DNA from: an uncultured Muribaculaceae bacterium
GTDB taxonomy: Bacteria; Bacteroidota; Bacteroidia; Bacteroidales; Muribaculaceae
NCBI GenBank assembly: GCA_910586895.1
Contig: CAJUIW010000010.1
Location: 26,147 to 90,146 of the forward strand
DNA: 64,000 bases
Direction: 5' to 3'
Shown: one piece after another, positions 1-7,503 of the stretch
Layout: the number at the start of each line of letters is the position of its first letter
Position numbering within the stretch: position 1 is the first letter of the stretch
Notes under the pieces: model-generated
Told to the model about the DNA's origin: nothing
Databases searched by the model: none
What the model saw: only the letters and a program-made list of their open reading frames with translations
Translations under genes and position numbers: made by a program

Positions 1-2568
1 AGAACCGAGCTGACGGTAGTCGGCTGAGGTTATCTGTCCGTCGCCGTTGGTATCCTCGTAGCGGATATCACCTGCTGTCATGTAGCCTGTGTTAAGAGCT
101 GAGGCCCAGCCTACTGAGTTCATCACTTCATCGGCGCTCTGATAGTAGCCGAGGTTGTGGAGCAGGTTGCCGTAGTAATTCTGCTTCTTCTGCTGCTGGC
201 GGGTATAGGGGTTCATGTAAGAACTTTCTGATTCGTCAGCGATACGGGCCCAGAGTGAGTTGTACCATGTGAAGTTGGCAGAAACATCGTAGGTGAAGTC
301 GCCGGCACGGTCGCGCCATCCGAGCTGTAATTCAACACCTTCACGGCGGAATTCGCTGTCCGATTTAACCTTCGGCATGGTGATACCGATAAGCTGGTTG
401 AGGTAGCTTTCGCCGGTGGGAGCCACGAGGTAGCCCTTGGTTGAATAGTAGAAATAGTCAAGTGAACCGTAGAGGCGTGAATTCAAAGATGCGAAGTCAA
501 GACCTATGTCAGTCTGACGGGTGGTGTACCATGTGAGGTCGGGTGAGGGGAGCGCGCCTTCGCTGAAGGTGGGCACATATTTGCCGTCGACCACGTAGCC
601 CATGGTGTTCAGACTGTACGATGTGAGGTACTGGAAACGTCCTGCTGCGGAGTCAAGACCCGTTTCACCGTAAGAGGCGCGGAGCTTAAGGTTGTTGAAG
701 ATGTTGCGTTCAACGATGTCGCGCATGAATTCTTCCTGGCTGATGCGCCATCCTATTGATCCGCTGTAGAAGTTACCCCAGCGCTTGCCGGGAGCGAAGC
801 GGTCAGAACCGTCGCGGCGTATGCTTGCTTCAACAAGGTAACGGCCGTCGTAGTTATATTTGACCTGTCCGATCCATGCGGCACGTCCGAGTTCGGCTTC
901 TGAACCGCCGTTGCTCTGGTCCTCAACGGGACCTACACCGGCCTGGTCGATGTCAAAGTCGTAGTTTACGCGCTGCATCCAGTAGTTTTCACCCCATTCG
1001 TAGTAGTTCTCGAAGCCTGCCAGAGCTGACACGGTGTGCTTGCCGAAGCGGCGGTTGAATTCTACGAAAATCTGGTTGGTGAACGCGTAGCCTGACCATG
1101 CTGTGTGGCGCAGGTTGGGGGTATTGGCGTAGGTAGGTACTTCAGAATCCCATGCATAAGTGGCGGCATCCTTGCGCCAGTTCTTCTGGGTGTTGGAGTT
1201 GTAACGGTAGTTGCCTGAATAGCGGAGCTTGAGGCCCTCAACCCAGAGGCAGTCCCAGATAAGGTCGGCCTTACCGTTGATAACGGCGTACTTGTTGCGG
1301 GAGTAACCTGCATCGGCAGCTGTTTCGGCTGCGGGGTTGTCGTTGATGTTCATCGGCAGGCCGTACTTGTTCACACCGGGCTCTGTGGGGAGCTTGTCGT
1401 TGATGTGTGAGAACACATTGTAGTAGCCGCTTGATGTCGAGGTGTAAGGATGGGTTTCCTTCTGGTAGTAACCGTCAAGAGTGGCGTTGACATGAAGGCC
1501 AATGTTCTTCAGATAAACGTTGTCGGTTATGCGGAAGTTGGTGCGCTTCATCCAGTGGTTGCCTGAGCGGTAGAGTGACTGCTGGTCAACGTGGCCGAGC
1601 GAGATGTAGAACTGGTTTATTTCATTGCCGCCGGTCAGACGTACAGCGTGTTTTGTCTGCGGAGCCCAGTCGCGGAGCACGAGCTTGCGCCAGTCAGTGT
1701 TTGAGTAATGCTCGGGATCCGAACCGTCCTTCATGGCCTGCATAGCTTCCTCGGAATAGTAACCTTCTTCGTAGCCGTCGTTGAAGCGGGCCTGGTTGCC
1801 CCAGTAAGCACGTTCCCATGCAGGGAGTTTCTTGGGCCAGATGCTCGGCTGTGACCATGATGCGTTGAAGTCATATTCAATGACAGCCTTGCCCTGTGAA
1901 CCGCTGCGGGTAGTAACCTGGATGATACCGTTGGCAGCACGTGAACCGTAGACAGCAGTTGCAGAAGCGTCCTTCAGGATTGACACATCCTTGATGTCAT
2001 CGGGTGAAAGGTTGGCGAAGTCGTCCTCTGAACGGATGATACCGTCAATTACATAAAGAGGAGTGCCACCACCACGGATGCTTACGCTCGGGCGAGAGTT
2101 GATACCACCGCCGCTTGCCTGGATGATAAGACCGGGTGAACGGCCGGCAAGACCCTGTACGATGTTTGTCACAGGAAGATTGACGATCTGGTCAGTCTTT
2201 ACGGTTGATACTGATGAAATAAGGTCGCGTTTGGTTGAGGTAGAGTAACCTACTACCACTACTTCATCAAGATTTGACGACACTTCTGTCATCTTGACAG
2301 TCATGTTGTCGGAAATTTTAACTTCCTCGCTCTGCATACCAATGTAGGTGATGACGAGAGTTGTTGCTTTGTCGGGAACGTTCAGTGTGAACTTTCCGTC
2401 CAGATTTGTTGTGGTACCGATTTTAGGATCGCTTTTGACTCTTACTGACGCACCCATGATGGGTTCGTTGGTGAGTGCTTCCACTACTGTCCCTTGCACT
2501 GTTCGGGCCGATACGAAGCCGGCCATTAGAGACAAGAAAGTCAGAAATAATAGTAATCTTCTTTTCAT
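1..2568 (-). CDS. SusC/RagA-family TonB-dependent outer-membrane receptor, 3' end cut by window edge
   Basis: Open reading frame of 856 codons that runs off the window start. The first residues form a signal peptide (MKRRLLLFLTFLSLMAGFVSA). A carboxypeptidase-regulatory-like domain follows (GTVVEALTNEPIMGASVRVK, ending in VITYIGM), then a plug with the usual SusC signature (DEVVVVGY, SIRGGGTPLYVIDG, VLKDASATAVYGSRAANG-like). Near the window edge is DTNGDGQIT, the acidic loop typical of late SusC barrels. The family moves glycans or other large ligands across the outer membrane with a SusD lipoprotein, which would lie beyond the edge. There is no STN domain, so ECF signalling through this receptor is unlikely. 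The ATG at 2568 follows an AGGA-like site. Substrate unknown. Confidence 0.93.
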   Translation of the reverse strand, partial: MKRRLLLFLTFLSLMAGFVSARTVQGTVVEALTNEPIMGASVRVKSDPKIGTTTNLDGKFTLNVPDKATTLVITYIGMQSEEVKISDNMTVKMTEVSSNLDEVVVVGYSTSTKRDLISSVSTVKTDQIVNLPVTNIVQGLAGRSPGLIIQASGGGINSRPSVSIRGGGTPLYVIDGIIRSEDDFANLSPDDIKDVSILKDASATAVYGSRAANGIIQVTTRSGSQGKAVIEYDFNASWSQPSIWPKKLPAWERAYWGNQARFNDGYEEGYYSEEAMQAMKDGSDPEHYSNTDWRKLVLRDWAPQTKHAVRLTGGNEINQFYISLGHVDQQSLYRSGNHWMKRTNFRITDNVYLKNIGLHVNATLDGYYQKETHPYTSTSSGYYNVFSHINDKLPTEPGVNKYGLPMNINDNPAAETAADAGYSRNKYAVINGKADLIWDCLWVEGLKLRYSGNYRYNSNTQKNWRKDAATYAWDSEVPTYANTPNLRHTAWSGYAFTNQIFVEFNRRFGKHTVSALAGFENYYEWGENYWMQRVNYDFDIDQAGVGPVEDQSNGGSEAELGRAAWIGQVKYNYDGRYLVEASIRRDGSDRFAPGKRWGNFYSGSIGWRISQEEFMRDIVERNIFNNLKLRASYGETGLDSAAGRFQYLTSYSLNTMGYVVDGKYVPTFSEGALPSPDLTWYTTRQTDIGLDFASLNSRLYGSLDYFYYSTKGYLVAPTGESYLNQLIGITMPKVKSDSEFRREGVELQLGWRDRAGDFTYDVSANFTWYNSLWARIADESESSYMNPYTRQQQKKQNYYGNLLHNLGYYQSADEVMNSVGWASALNTGYMTAGDIRYEDTNGDGQITSADYRQLGS

Positions 2569-2708
2569 GTTCCTACTTTTACATTGTTAGAAATGATTAT
2601 TTAATAATTAATTGGCTTTTCGATTTAAGGGTATGAGTCACGCTGGACTCTTCTGTATACGATGATGAATTGTGTGTCCTGAAACACTTGATTTATGTTA
2701 AATCGGCT

Positions 2709-2771
2709 TAAAGGTAGATAAAAAATTACCCCCCCCAATTATTTAACTAAAACTAACGATATTTAACTAAA
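2709..2771 (-). promoter_or_regulatory. G-tract promoter P1 of the susC-type gene, with a 12-bp direct repeat
   Basis: On the minus strand there is a run of 8 G (2736-2729), then TAATTTTTTATC, then TACCTTTA (2716-2709), one mismatch from the -7 box TAnnTTTG. Upstream, TTTAGTTAAATA occurs twice exactly 20 bp apart (2771-2760 and 2751-2740), with a third GTTA halfway, giving GTTA every 10 bp. The predicted leader to the ATG at 2568 is about 135 nt. Promoter function is inferred from the Bacteroidota consensus and the matching copies at 2960-3016 and 19245-19295. Confidence 0.6.
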
Positions 2772-2877
2772 TCGGGCTGCGTTTACGCCCATGCCGGATG
2801 CTGAACAGCATAAAAGGAGGCAAAGTAGGGACGAATGTTATTAAGTAAGCACAGGAGAGCGGCGATGTAGAAGCGGG

Positions 2878-2917
2878 AAAAAAGAAAGGACGCCGAATTA
2901 TCGCAATCCGGCGCCCC
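2878..2917 (-). terminator. Intrinsic terminator between the FNT channel gene and the susC-type gene
   Basis: Imperfect hairpin on the minus strand (GGGGCGCCGGATT / AATTCGGCGTCC, 5-nt loop, two mismatches) followed by TTTCTTTTTTCCC. It can end the transcript of the channel gene (stop at 3042) or a short RNA started at the G-tract promoter at 2960-3016. The rest of the gap 2569-3041 holds the two G-tract promoters and a small inverted repeat (ATGCTG..CAGCAT, 2798-2811); I see no gene in it. Confidence 0.65.
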
Positions 2918-2955
2918 TATGAAGTGTTTACCTTAATAATTACATATGTAAAATA
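2878..2955 (-). ncRNA. Candidate small RNA of about 75-80 nt between a promoter and a terminator
   Basis: A strong -7 box (TATCTTTG, 2967-2960) behind a G-tract would start RNA near 2955. An intrinsic terminator ends it near 2880. No convincing open reading frame lies between. It could be a free-standing sRNA, an attenuated leader of the downstream receptor gene, or no RNA at all if the terminator belongs to the channel gene and the promoter is inactive. Confidence 0.3.
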
Positions 2956-2959
2956 TCTG

Positions 2960-3016
2960 CAAAGATATATAAAATTTTACCCCCCCCCAATTATTAACGT
3001 TGTTTAACTTTTACGT
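2960..3016 (-). promoter_or_regulatory. G-tract promoter P2 inside the channel-to-susC gap
   Basis: Minus strand: run of 9 G (2988-2980), TAAAATTTTATA, then a perfect -7 box TATCTTTG (2967-2960). The 12-nt spacing equals that of P1. Upstream is GTTAAACAAC followed by GTTAATAAT, so GTTAA repeats 10 bp apart as in P1. The sequence from TTAATAATT through the G run to TAA is almost the same as in P1 about 250 bp downstream, so the two look like a duplicated promoter module. Confidence 0.6.
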
Positions 3017-3041
3017 TATGAGGGGATCCAAAGGTTATATA

Positions 3042-3833
3042 TCAGTCTTTCCGGAGATGAAGCCATGCGTAGAGGCATCCTACAAACAGGGCTCCGCCGA
3101 GGATGTTGCCTATGGTGGCGGGCAGAAGATTGCCTATCAGGAAAGCCGACATGGAGGTGCCTGATCCGAGCATCATGCCTGTGGGGATGAAGAACATGTT
3201 GGCCACGGAGTGCTCATAGCCGAGCGCCACGAATGCCATTACCGGAAACCAGCATCCGGCCATTTTCTCTATCAGTCCTTTGCCGGCAAGCGCGAGCCAC
3301 AGGGCGAGGCACACGCACCAGTTGGCCCCGATGCCGCGTATCAGTACGGTGAGCCACGGTAGCGACGTCTTGGCCGAGGCTATGCCGGTGATGGCGCTCC
3401 TATAGGGGTCGGCGTCCATCATGCCTGCGCTGTACACCAGCAGCCATGCAAAGATGAGGGAGCCTATGAAATTGCCGAAGTATACAATGGTCCAGTTGGC
3501 TATGACCTGCCATGCCGAGCACCGCCGCTGCATGAAAGCCGGGATAAGCATGGCATTGTTGCCGGTGAACAGCTCGGCTCCGAGCACTACCACAAGTATC
3601 AGCCCTATCGGGAACACGCTGCCGCTGAGCAGGCGCTGCAGTCCGGGATTGTCGGCTGTGATGCCGGGGAATCCGAAACCGGCTATCACTGACAGCGCAC
3701 CCCCTAAGGCTATGTAGGCTCCGGCAAGGATGGACAGCGTGAGCAGCTGAGGCATTTTCGATGTCAGAGAGGCTTTGCGTGCGCCTATCTCTACGGTTGA
3801 GGCGGTTATCTCCTGTGGGCTTTTGATTGGCAT
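3042..3833 (-). CDS. Formate/nitrite transporter (FNT) family channel
   Basis: 263 residues with about six hydrophobic segments, the normal size for FocA/NirC pentameric channels of the inner membrane. Family signatures are clear: AELFTGNNAML in the first half, GANWCVCLALW, GYEHSVANMFFIP with the conserved pore histidine, and NLLPATIGNILGGALFVG near the C-terminus. The family passes formate, nitrite, hydrosulfide or related small anions; which one cannot be read from the sequence. It stands alone, with 30 bp separating it from the operon upstream and a terminator about 125 nt downstream. In an anaerobic fermenter formate export is the simplest guess. Confidence 0.9.
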   Translation of the reverse strand: MPIKSPQEITASTVEIGARKASLTSKMPQLLTLSILAGAYIALGGALSVIAGFGFPGITADNPGLQRLLSGSVFPIGLILVVVLGAELFTGNNAMLIPAFMQRRCSAWQVIANWTIVYFGNFIGSLIFAWLLVYSAGMMDADPYRSAITGIASAKTSLPWLTVLIRGIGANWCVCLALWLALAGKGLIEKMAGCWFPVMAFVALGYEHSVANMFFIPTGMMLGSGTSMSAFLIGNLLPATIGNILGGALFVGCLYAWLHLRKD

Positions 3834-3863
3834 GTAGGCAAGATGTTGATTATGCCTGCAAAT

Positions 3864-4751
3864 TTAATAAAAAAGTATGATGCCTGTGGAGAACGGGTTG
3901 AATTTCATCTGTCCTGCGCCGCGCAGCACACTGTTGGGCGAGTACTTCACGTAGGCTCCGAGCGGTCCGTAGAGGCGGAGTATGCCGATGAAGTCGATGG
4001 TGAAGCGACGCTGGCCGATGTGGTTGGATGTCAGCTCGGCTTTCTCTCCGTCGGGTTCGGTCCATGCGGTGCGGAGGCTGGCGTGGGAGTTGTAGTTGAA
4101 TACCGCGCCGGCTGTAATTACTGACTGCATTCCGAAGAGCTTGAACGGGAGCCTCTGCCGGATAAGTACCGGTATGCCCATGCTGAATACCTTCAGGCGC
4201 GATGATGTGTGGGTGACCCCTTCGGCGTAATGTCCGAGTCCTACGGTGCCGTCAGGCATTGGTATGAAGCATGACGATGAGGTGGAGTTGCGGTAGTTGC
4301 GCCAGTTGAGTCCGAAGCCCACCGATATACTGGTGGTGTTCCAGGGGCAGCGGTATACTACGGCAAGCATGTTGAGCCAGGATATTTCCAGCGATTTACC
4401 CATCTCGATTCCGGCTCCGTCGGGCTGTCCGCATGCGTTGACCCAACCTATCGAGGGGCCTGCGATGGTAAGATCCCAGCGGCTGTCCATAGAGGTGGAG
4501 AGCGGAGTGAATGAATTCCAGCGGCGTGCGTTGATGCGCGTCGGGGTGTCGAAGCTGTGTGTGTAGGTGGTGGTGAAGGCTGAGTCGCCGGGTAGTCCGC
4601 GTACGTTGACGGTTATCCCGTCGGGGCTCTCCGTGAGAAATACCTTGTCGGGCTTGTCAAGCGACATGATGGTGTCCTGCTCTTCGGCTGAGGCATATAT
4701 GGCTGAAGCGGCTATCAGAAGCGCTGCTGAAAGGGTGCGATTTACGTTCAT
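3864..4751 (-). CDS. Secreted outer-membrane-like protein, paralogue of its upstream neighbour
   Basis: 295 residues with a signal peptide (cleavage after about residue 22, AIYASA). The rest alternates short amphipathic strands and ends in an aromatic residue (STGIILFY), as in small outer-membrane beta-barrels. It shares a common plan with the upstream gene at 4764-5633: an N-terminal VxVRG / VSIRG strand, a central SxSVGFGLNWR / SFSFGVGAMYR segment, IPVLIRQRL / VPIVYTQRL, and near the end YVKYSPNSVLRGAG / YAKYSPVKFMKRIYG. I infer a tandem duplication. Last gene of the ECF sigma operon, 12 bp after its paralogue. Function unknown. Confidence 0.7.
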   Translation of the reverse strand: MNVNRTLSAALLIAASAIYASAEEQDTIMSLDKPDKVFLTESPDGITVNVRGLPGDSAFTTTYTHSFDTPTRINARRWNSFTPLSTSMDSRWDLTIAGPSIGWVNACGQPDGAGIEMGKSLEISWLNMLAVVYRCPWNTTSISVGFGLNWRNYRNSTSSSCFIPMPDGTVGLGHYAEGVTHTSSRLKVFSMGIPVLIRQRLPFKLFGMQSVITAGAVFNYNSHASLRTAWTEPDGEKAELTSNHIGQRRFTIDFIGILRLYGPLGAYVKYSPNSVLRGAGQMKFNPFSTGIILFY

Positions 4752-4763
4752 GATCGGCTGAAA

Positions 4764-5633
4764 TTAAAATCCTAATGATAAACCTATTGTGAAGTTGGTG
4801 AACTGCGGTCCGTAGATCCGCTTCATGAATTTGACGGGCGAATACTTGGCGTATATGCCTATGTTGTTGATCGACCCGATGGTGAGGAAGAAGTCGGGGG
4901 TGAGTATGCGCTGGTGCAGTCCGTCGATGGAGCGTGAGTAGCGTATGTTGCCGTCAGTATAGGCTGACGATGCTTTGGTGCATACGTTGAAGTTGGCTGC
5001 CACGCCGAGTGAGAATCCGAATGTATGGCGCAGACGCTGGGTGTAGACAATTGGTACGGTGATTGAAGCGCTCTTGATGGTGGCTTTCTGGTCAGTCATG
5101 CCCTCTACAGGTGGTAGAAAAACCAGTGCGTCGCCTTCGCCGGCCAGGGTGTAGCCGTTGGTCAGATGCCACTGCCGGTACATGGCGCCCACACCGAAGC
5201 TGAACGATGACTTGCGGTTCGGTGCCGTATAGCTGTAGGCTACGATACGCATTATCCCTATCTCCCATCCTTTGCCGAGTCCATGAGGAGCATTGCCGGG
5301 AATGCTGAGCCCTACCTGCATGTCGCGGAAAGCGAGTATTTCATGTTTGCCATGCCGGGCCGGACGTTCAGGTGCGGAGGAGAAGGGGAGAGAGAGCGAC
5401 AGGGCACCGAATTCATTGTCAATGGTCGAGTCTGCCTCTATTTCGTACAGATAGTTGAATTTGGGGTTATTCCTGCTGCCGCGTATGCTGACAGCGGTCT
5501 TTCCGTCGGTGCTGGTAATGGTGATGTTGTCAGGGTTGCGGACTGTGATTACCGTATCGGCGGGAATGTCCGTGGCCGCGTGGAGCGCTGCGGCTGTCAG
5601 CAAGGCTGTGATAAATGTGAATATTCGTGACAT
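4764..5633 (-). CDS. Secreted outer-membrane-like protein of the ECF sigma operon
   Basis: 289 residues with a signal peptide (MSRIFTFITALLTAAALHAA). The mature part begins with two short beta-like repeats (DTVITVRNPDNITITSTDG, AVSIRG) and ends IGLSLGF, a C-terminal phenylalanine as used by BAM substrates. The long series of alternating hydrophobic strands suggests a barrel of 8-12 strands, but this is only pattern reading. It is a paralogue of the downstream gene. It sits 28 bp after the DUF4252-like gene and is probably co-transcribed from the sigma-factor promoter, so it may report or answer envelope state. No family name recognised with confidence. Confidence 0.7.
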   Translation of the reverse strand: MSRIFTFITALLTAAALHAATDIPADTVITVRNPDNITITSTDGKTAVSIRGSRNNPKFNYLYEIEADSTIDNEFGALSLSLPFSSAPERPARHGKHEILAFRDMQVGLSIPGNAPHGLGKGWEIGIMRIVAYSYTAPNRKSSFSFGVGAMYRQWHLTNGYTLAGEGDALVFLPPVEGMTDQKATIKSASITVPIVYTQRLRHTFGFSLGVAANFNVCTKASSAYTDGNIRYSRSIDGLHQRILTPDFFLTIGSINNIGIYAKYSPVKFMKRIYGPQFTNFTIGLSLGF

Positions 5634-5661
5634 AGCTCTGATATGTGATGAATGATTTGGT

Positions 5662-6102
5662 TTACTTGATCAGTTTCTTTACTTCATCCTGTGAGGCGGT
5701 ACCCTCGATATAGACGAGGATTATCTTGTCGCCTTTCTTCAGATGACGGTTGAGGTAGAAGATGTAGCGCTTCATGGAGCCGCGCGGGGGAAGAGCGTAG
5801 AATCCGTAGTAGAGATGGCCGGATGCATAGCGCACATCCTTGCTCAGGGCCGAGGCTCCGTCCTTGGCTACAAGCCGCTCGATAGTGGCGGCCGCATCGG
5901 GGTGGCCTGTGAGTGTGATGGCATGGTACAGCGACAGGTTGACGCTGCGCAGGCGGTCGTTGACCAGCACTGTTTCCACTGCCCCGGGCAGGTCGCGGAA
6001 GCGTGGCTCGTAAGCTCCCGCGATGTTCAGCCCTTTCTGTGCCGAGGCGCTCAGGCTGACGGCTATGGCAGTAGCTGCCATGAGATAGCGGATAGGTTTC
6101 AT
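5662..6102 (-). CDS. Small secreted protein, DUF4252/DUF6108-like
   Basis: 146 residues with a signal peptide (MKPIRYLMAATAIAVSLSASAQ). The C-terminus KKGDKIILVYIEGTASQDEVKKLIK resembles the closing strand-helix of small Bacteroidota periplasmic families that sit beside ECF sigma genes (DUF4252-like); the name is from memory and not certain. A segment near residues 92-115 (YGFYALPPRGSMKRYIFYLN) is unusually rich in aromatics. It lies between the anti-sigma-like gene (13 bp upstream) and the two barrel-like paralogues, which suggests a periplasmic partner in the same response. No catalytic residues seen. Confidence 0.6.
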   Translation of the reverse strand: MKPIRYLMAATAIAVSLSASAQKGLNIAGAYEPRFRDLPGAVETVLVNDRLRSVNLSLYHAITLTGHPDAAATIERLVAKDGASALSKDVRYASGHLYYGFYALPPRGSMKRYIFYLNRHLKKGDKIILVYIEGTASQDEVKKLIK

Positions 6103-6115
6103 TATAAGGTTAAAT

Positions 6116-6583
6116 TTAAATATCGTTGAAAAGTGAAGAAAATTCAGATAACTGGCCCACGATGTCGTCGGCAGTCTCCTGCTGTACCTCGCCCAGTGCG
6201 TCGAGGTCGGATGACACGATGCTCATCACGGCGGCGCGGCTCTCTATGCGTTTGCCACCGATGTAGGCCATGCAGTCAAGGTCAGGATCATGACTTCCGG
6301 AGTAGGTGATCATGGTTATCCCCAGGGCAAGCAGAACAGCTACTGACGCCGCCGCGGCAAGCGGATGGAAGATAGCCTTGCGGCGCGGACGTACGGCTAT
6401 CTGTGGCGCCGGAGCCACGACGGATATTGACATCACGGCGCGTGCTTCATCGGCTTCATCGGACTGATAGGCCGGATCGGCAAGCATCTGCCGCAGTGTG
6501 CGCTCCTCGTCAAGCGATGAGGTGGCATCGAAGTACTTCTCTATCAGAGAGTGCAGTAGGGTGTAGTCAAGTGTATGTGTCAT
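6116..6583 (-). CDS. Anti-sigma-factor-like membrane protein
   Basis: 155 residues from an ATG that overlaps the sigma-factor stop as ATGA; an upstream in-frame ATG at 6607 would lie inside the sigma gene and is less likely. The N-terminus (IEKYFDATSSLDEERTLRQML, residues 14-34 region) has the pattern of Bacteroidota anti-sigma domains. A basic stretch (VRPRRK) precedes one membrane segment at about residues 72-94, and a short periplasmic tail follows. This is the layout of a single-pass anti-sigma factor holding the ECF factor at the membrane. No HxxxCxxC zinc motif is present. Inference rests on layout and context. Confidence 0.75.
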   Translation of the reverse strand: MTHTLDYTLLHSLIEKYFDATSSLDEERTLRQMLADPAYQSDEADEARAVMSISVVAPAPQIAVRPRRKAIFHPLAAAASVAVLLALGITMITYSGSHDPDLDCMAYIGGKRIESRAAVMSIVSSDLDALGEVQQETADDIVGQLSEFSSLFNDI

Positions 6584-7089
6584 GGCTGTCTGTTTTTTCG
6601 GTAACACTCACGCACGGTGCGGCGTGCGCGGCTCAGAATAATGCGGATGTTGGCTTCGGAGAGTCCGAACCGCGCTGCAAGGGCGTCCATCTCGTAGCCG
6701 TTGCGGTCGCGCAGAAGCAGAATCTCGCGGTCACGCTCCGACAGGGCGCGGCTTATGATGCGGTTTACCTCGTCGTAAAGTTCCGAGGTGTCCTCCGTGG
6801 GGTCGGCCGTAGCGGTCTCGTCCGTAATGGGAACCTGTGAATCGGAACGTGATTCAAGGCTGGAATGACGCAGATTGTCAATGCATACGTTGCGTACGGT
6901 AGTCATCAGGGCCCCTTCGGCGTGGCTTTCGGAGCTGATGCTGTGGCGTCGGCTCCAGAGGCGGCAGAAGGCTTCCTGCAAGGCGTCGGCGGTGGCTTCG
7001 TCGTCGCCCGGCTGAATGCGACCGGCAGTGGCCTGTAGCCTCGGGCGGATACGCATGAATACCGTTGTAAGCAGATTTTCCTTAGTCAT
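6580..7089 (-). CDS. RNA polymerase ECF-type sigma factor
   Basis: 169 residues from ATG 7089. Region 2 is seen in ADALQEAFCRLW and TTVRNVCIDNLR, region 4 in ISRALSERDREILLLRDRNGYEMDALAARFGLSEANIRIILSRAR, a typical helix-turn-helix. Region 3 is missing, as in all ECF factors. An in-frame ATG farther upstream (7128) is excluded because the promoter -7 box lies between it and this start. First gene of a five-gene operon sigma - anti-sigma - DUF - barrel - barrel. It has no FecI/FecR-type receptor beside it, so the signal probably does not come through a TonB-dependent STN domain. Confidence 0.9.
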   Translation of the reverse strand: MTKENLLTTVFMRIRPRLQATAGRIQPGDDEATADALQEAFCRLWSRRHSISSESHAEGALMTTVRNVCIDNLRHSSLESRSDSQVPITDETATADPTEDTSELYDEVNRIISRALSERDREILLLRDRNGYEMDALAARFGLSEANIRIILSRARRTVRECYRKNRQP

Positions 7090-7093
7090 TACA

Positions 7094-7101
7094 CAAAGAT
7101 A
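7094..7101 (-). promoter_or_regulatory. -7 box of the ECF sigma operon, predicting a leaderless mRNA
   Basis: TATCTTTG on the minus strand, a perfect TAnnTTTG, with only 4 nt before the ATG of the sigma gene. If transcription starts at the usual distance, the RNA begins at or within one base of the start codon. Confidence 0.7.
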
Positions 7102-7136
7102 TACGGACACATTTGTGGATTGCAACAAAAACTATG

Positions 7137-7186
7137 AAAAAAATTTCAGGGCCACGCCCCGGAGTGGTTCCGGAGCATGGCCCTGA
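7137..7186 (-). terminator. Intrinsic terminator after hpf
   Basis: Nine-pair stem TCAGGGCCA / TGGCCCTGA with an inner CCGGA-containing stem, followed on the minus strand by AAATTTTTTT. It lies 22 nt after the hpf stop and just upstream of the sigma-factor promoter, so it separates the two transcripts. Confidence 0.85.
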
Positions 7187-7207
7187 GGTAAGGTTGATGC
7201 AGTACTG

Positions 7208-7501
7208 TTATTTCTTGGCTTTGTTCTTTTCGAGCTGTCGTTCAATAGCTTCCAATGCCAGGTCGACAGCTTCTTCGAAAGAATCGGCAGTCTTTGTAGC
7301 CACAATTTCATTCTGCTGTGGAACGGTGACTTTTACCACAGCTTCCTTGTTCATGGCCGTTTCGGGCTTCACTACCTTAAGGGTAAAGTCGGCGGCGGTC
7401 ATATTCACGTTATGGCGGGCAAGGCGTTCGGCTTTCTTGTTGATGAACGCGGTGAGCTTTTCGGAGATGTCAAAGTGGATGGCTTGAATTCTGATGTCCA
7501 T
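7208..7501 (-). CDS. hpf: Ribosome hibernation-promoting factor, short HPF/RaiA type
   Basis: 97 residues, the size of short HPF. The family fold beta-alpha-beta3-alpha is visible: MDIRIQAIHFDISEKLTAFINKKAERLARH, then strands ADFTLKVV and KEAVVKVTVPQQNEIVATKT, then helix FEEAVDLALEAIERQLEKNK with a lysine-rich tail. It binds the 30S decoding region and helps park ribosomes as inactive dimers in slow growth. The start lies 2 bp after the xerC stop, so the genes are coupled, and a strong terminator follows. The C-terminal dimerisation domain of long HPF is absent. Confidence 0.92.
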   Translation of the reverse strand: MDIRIQAIHFDISEKLTAFINKKAERLARHNVNMTAADFTLKVVKPETAMNKEAVVKVTVPQQNEIVATKTADSFEEAVDLALEAIERQLEKNKAKK

Positions 7502-7503
7502 GG

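Noticed and set aside
2798..2811. ATGCTG..CAGCAT repeat and the 14-codon frame it opens on the minus strand
   Set aside because: Very short arms, no clear promoter and no ribosome binding site; likely chance.
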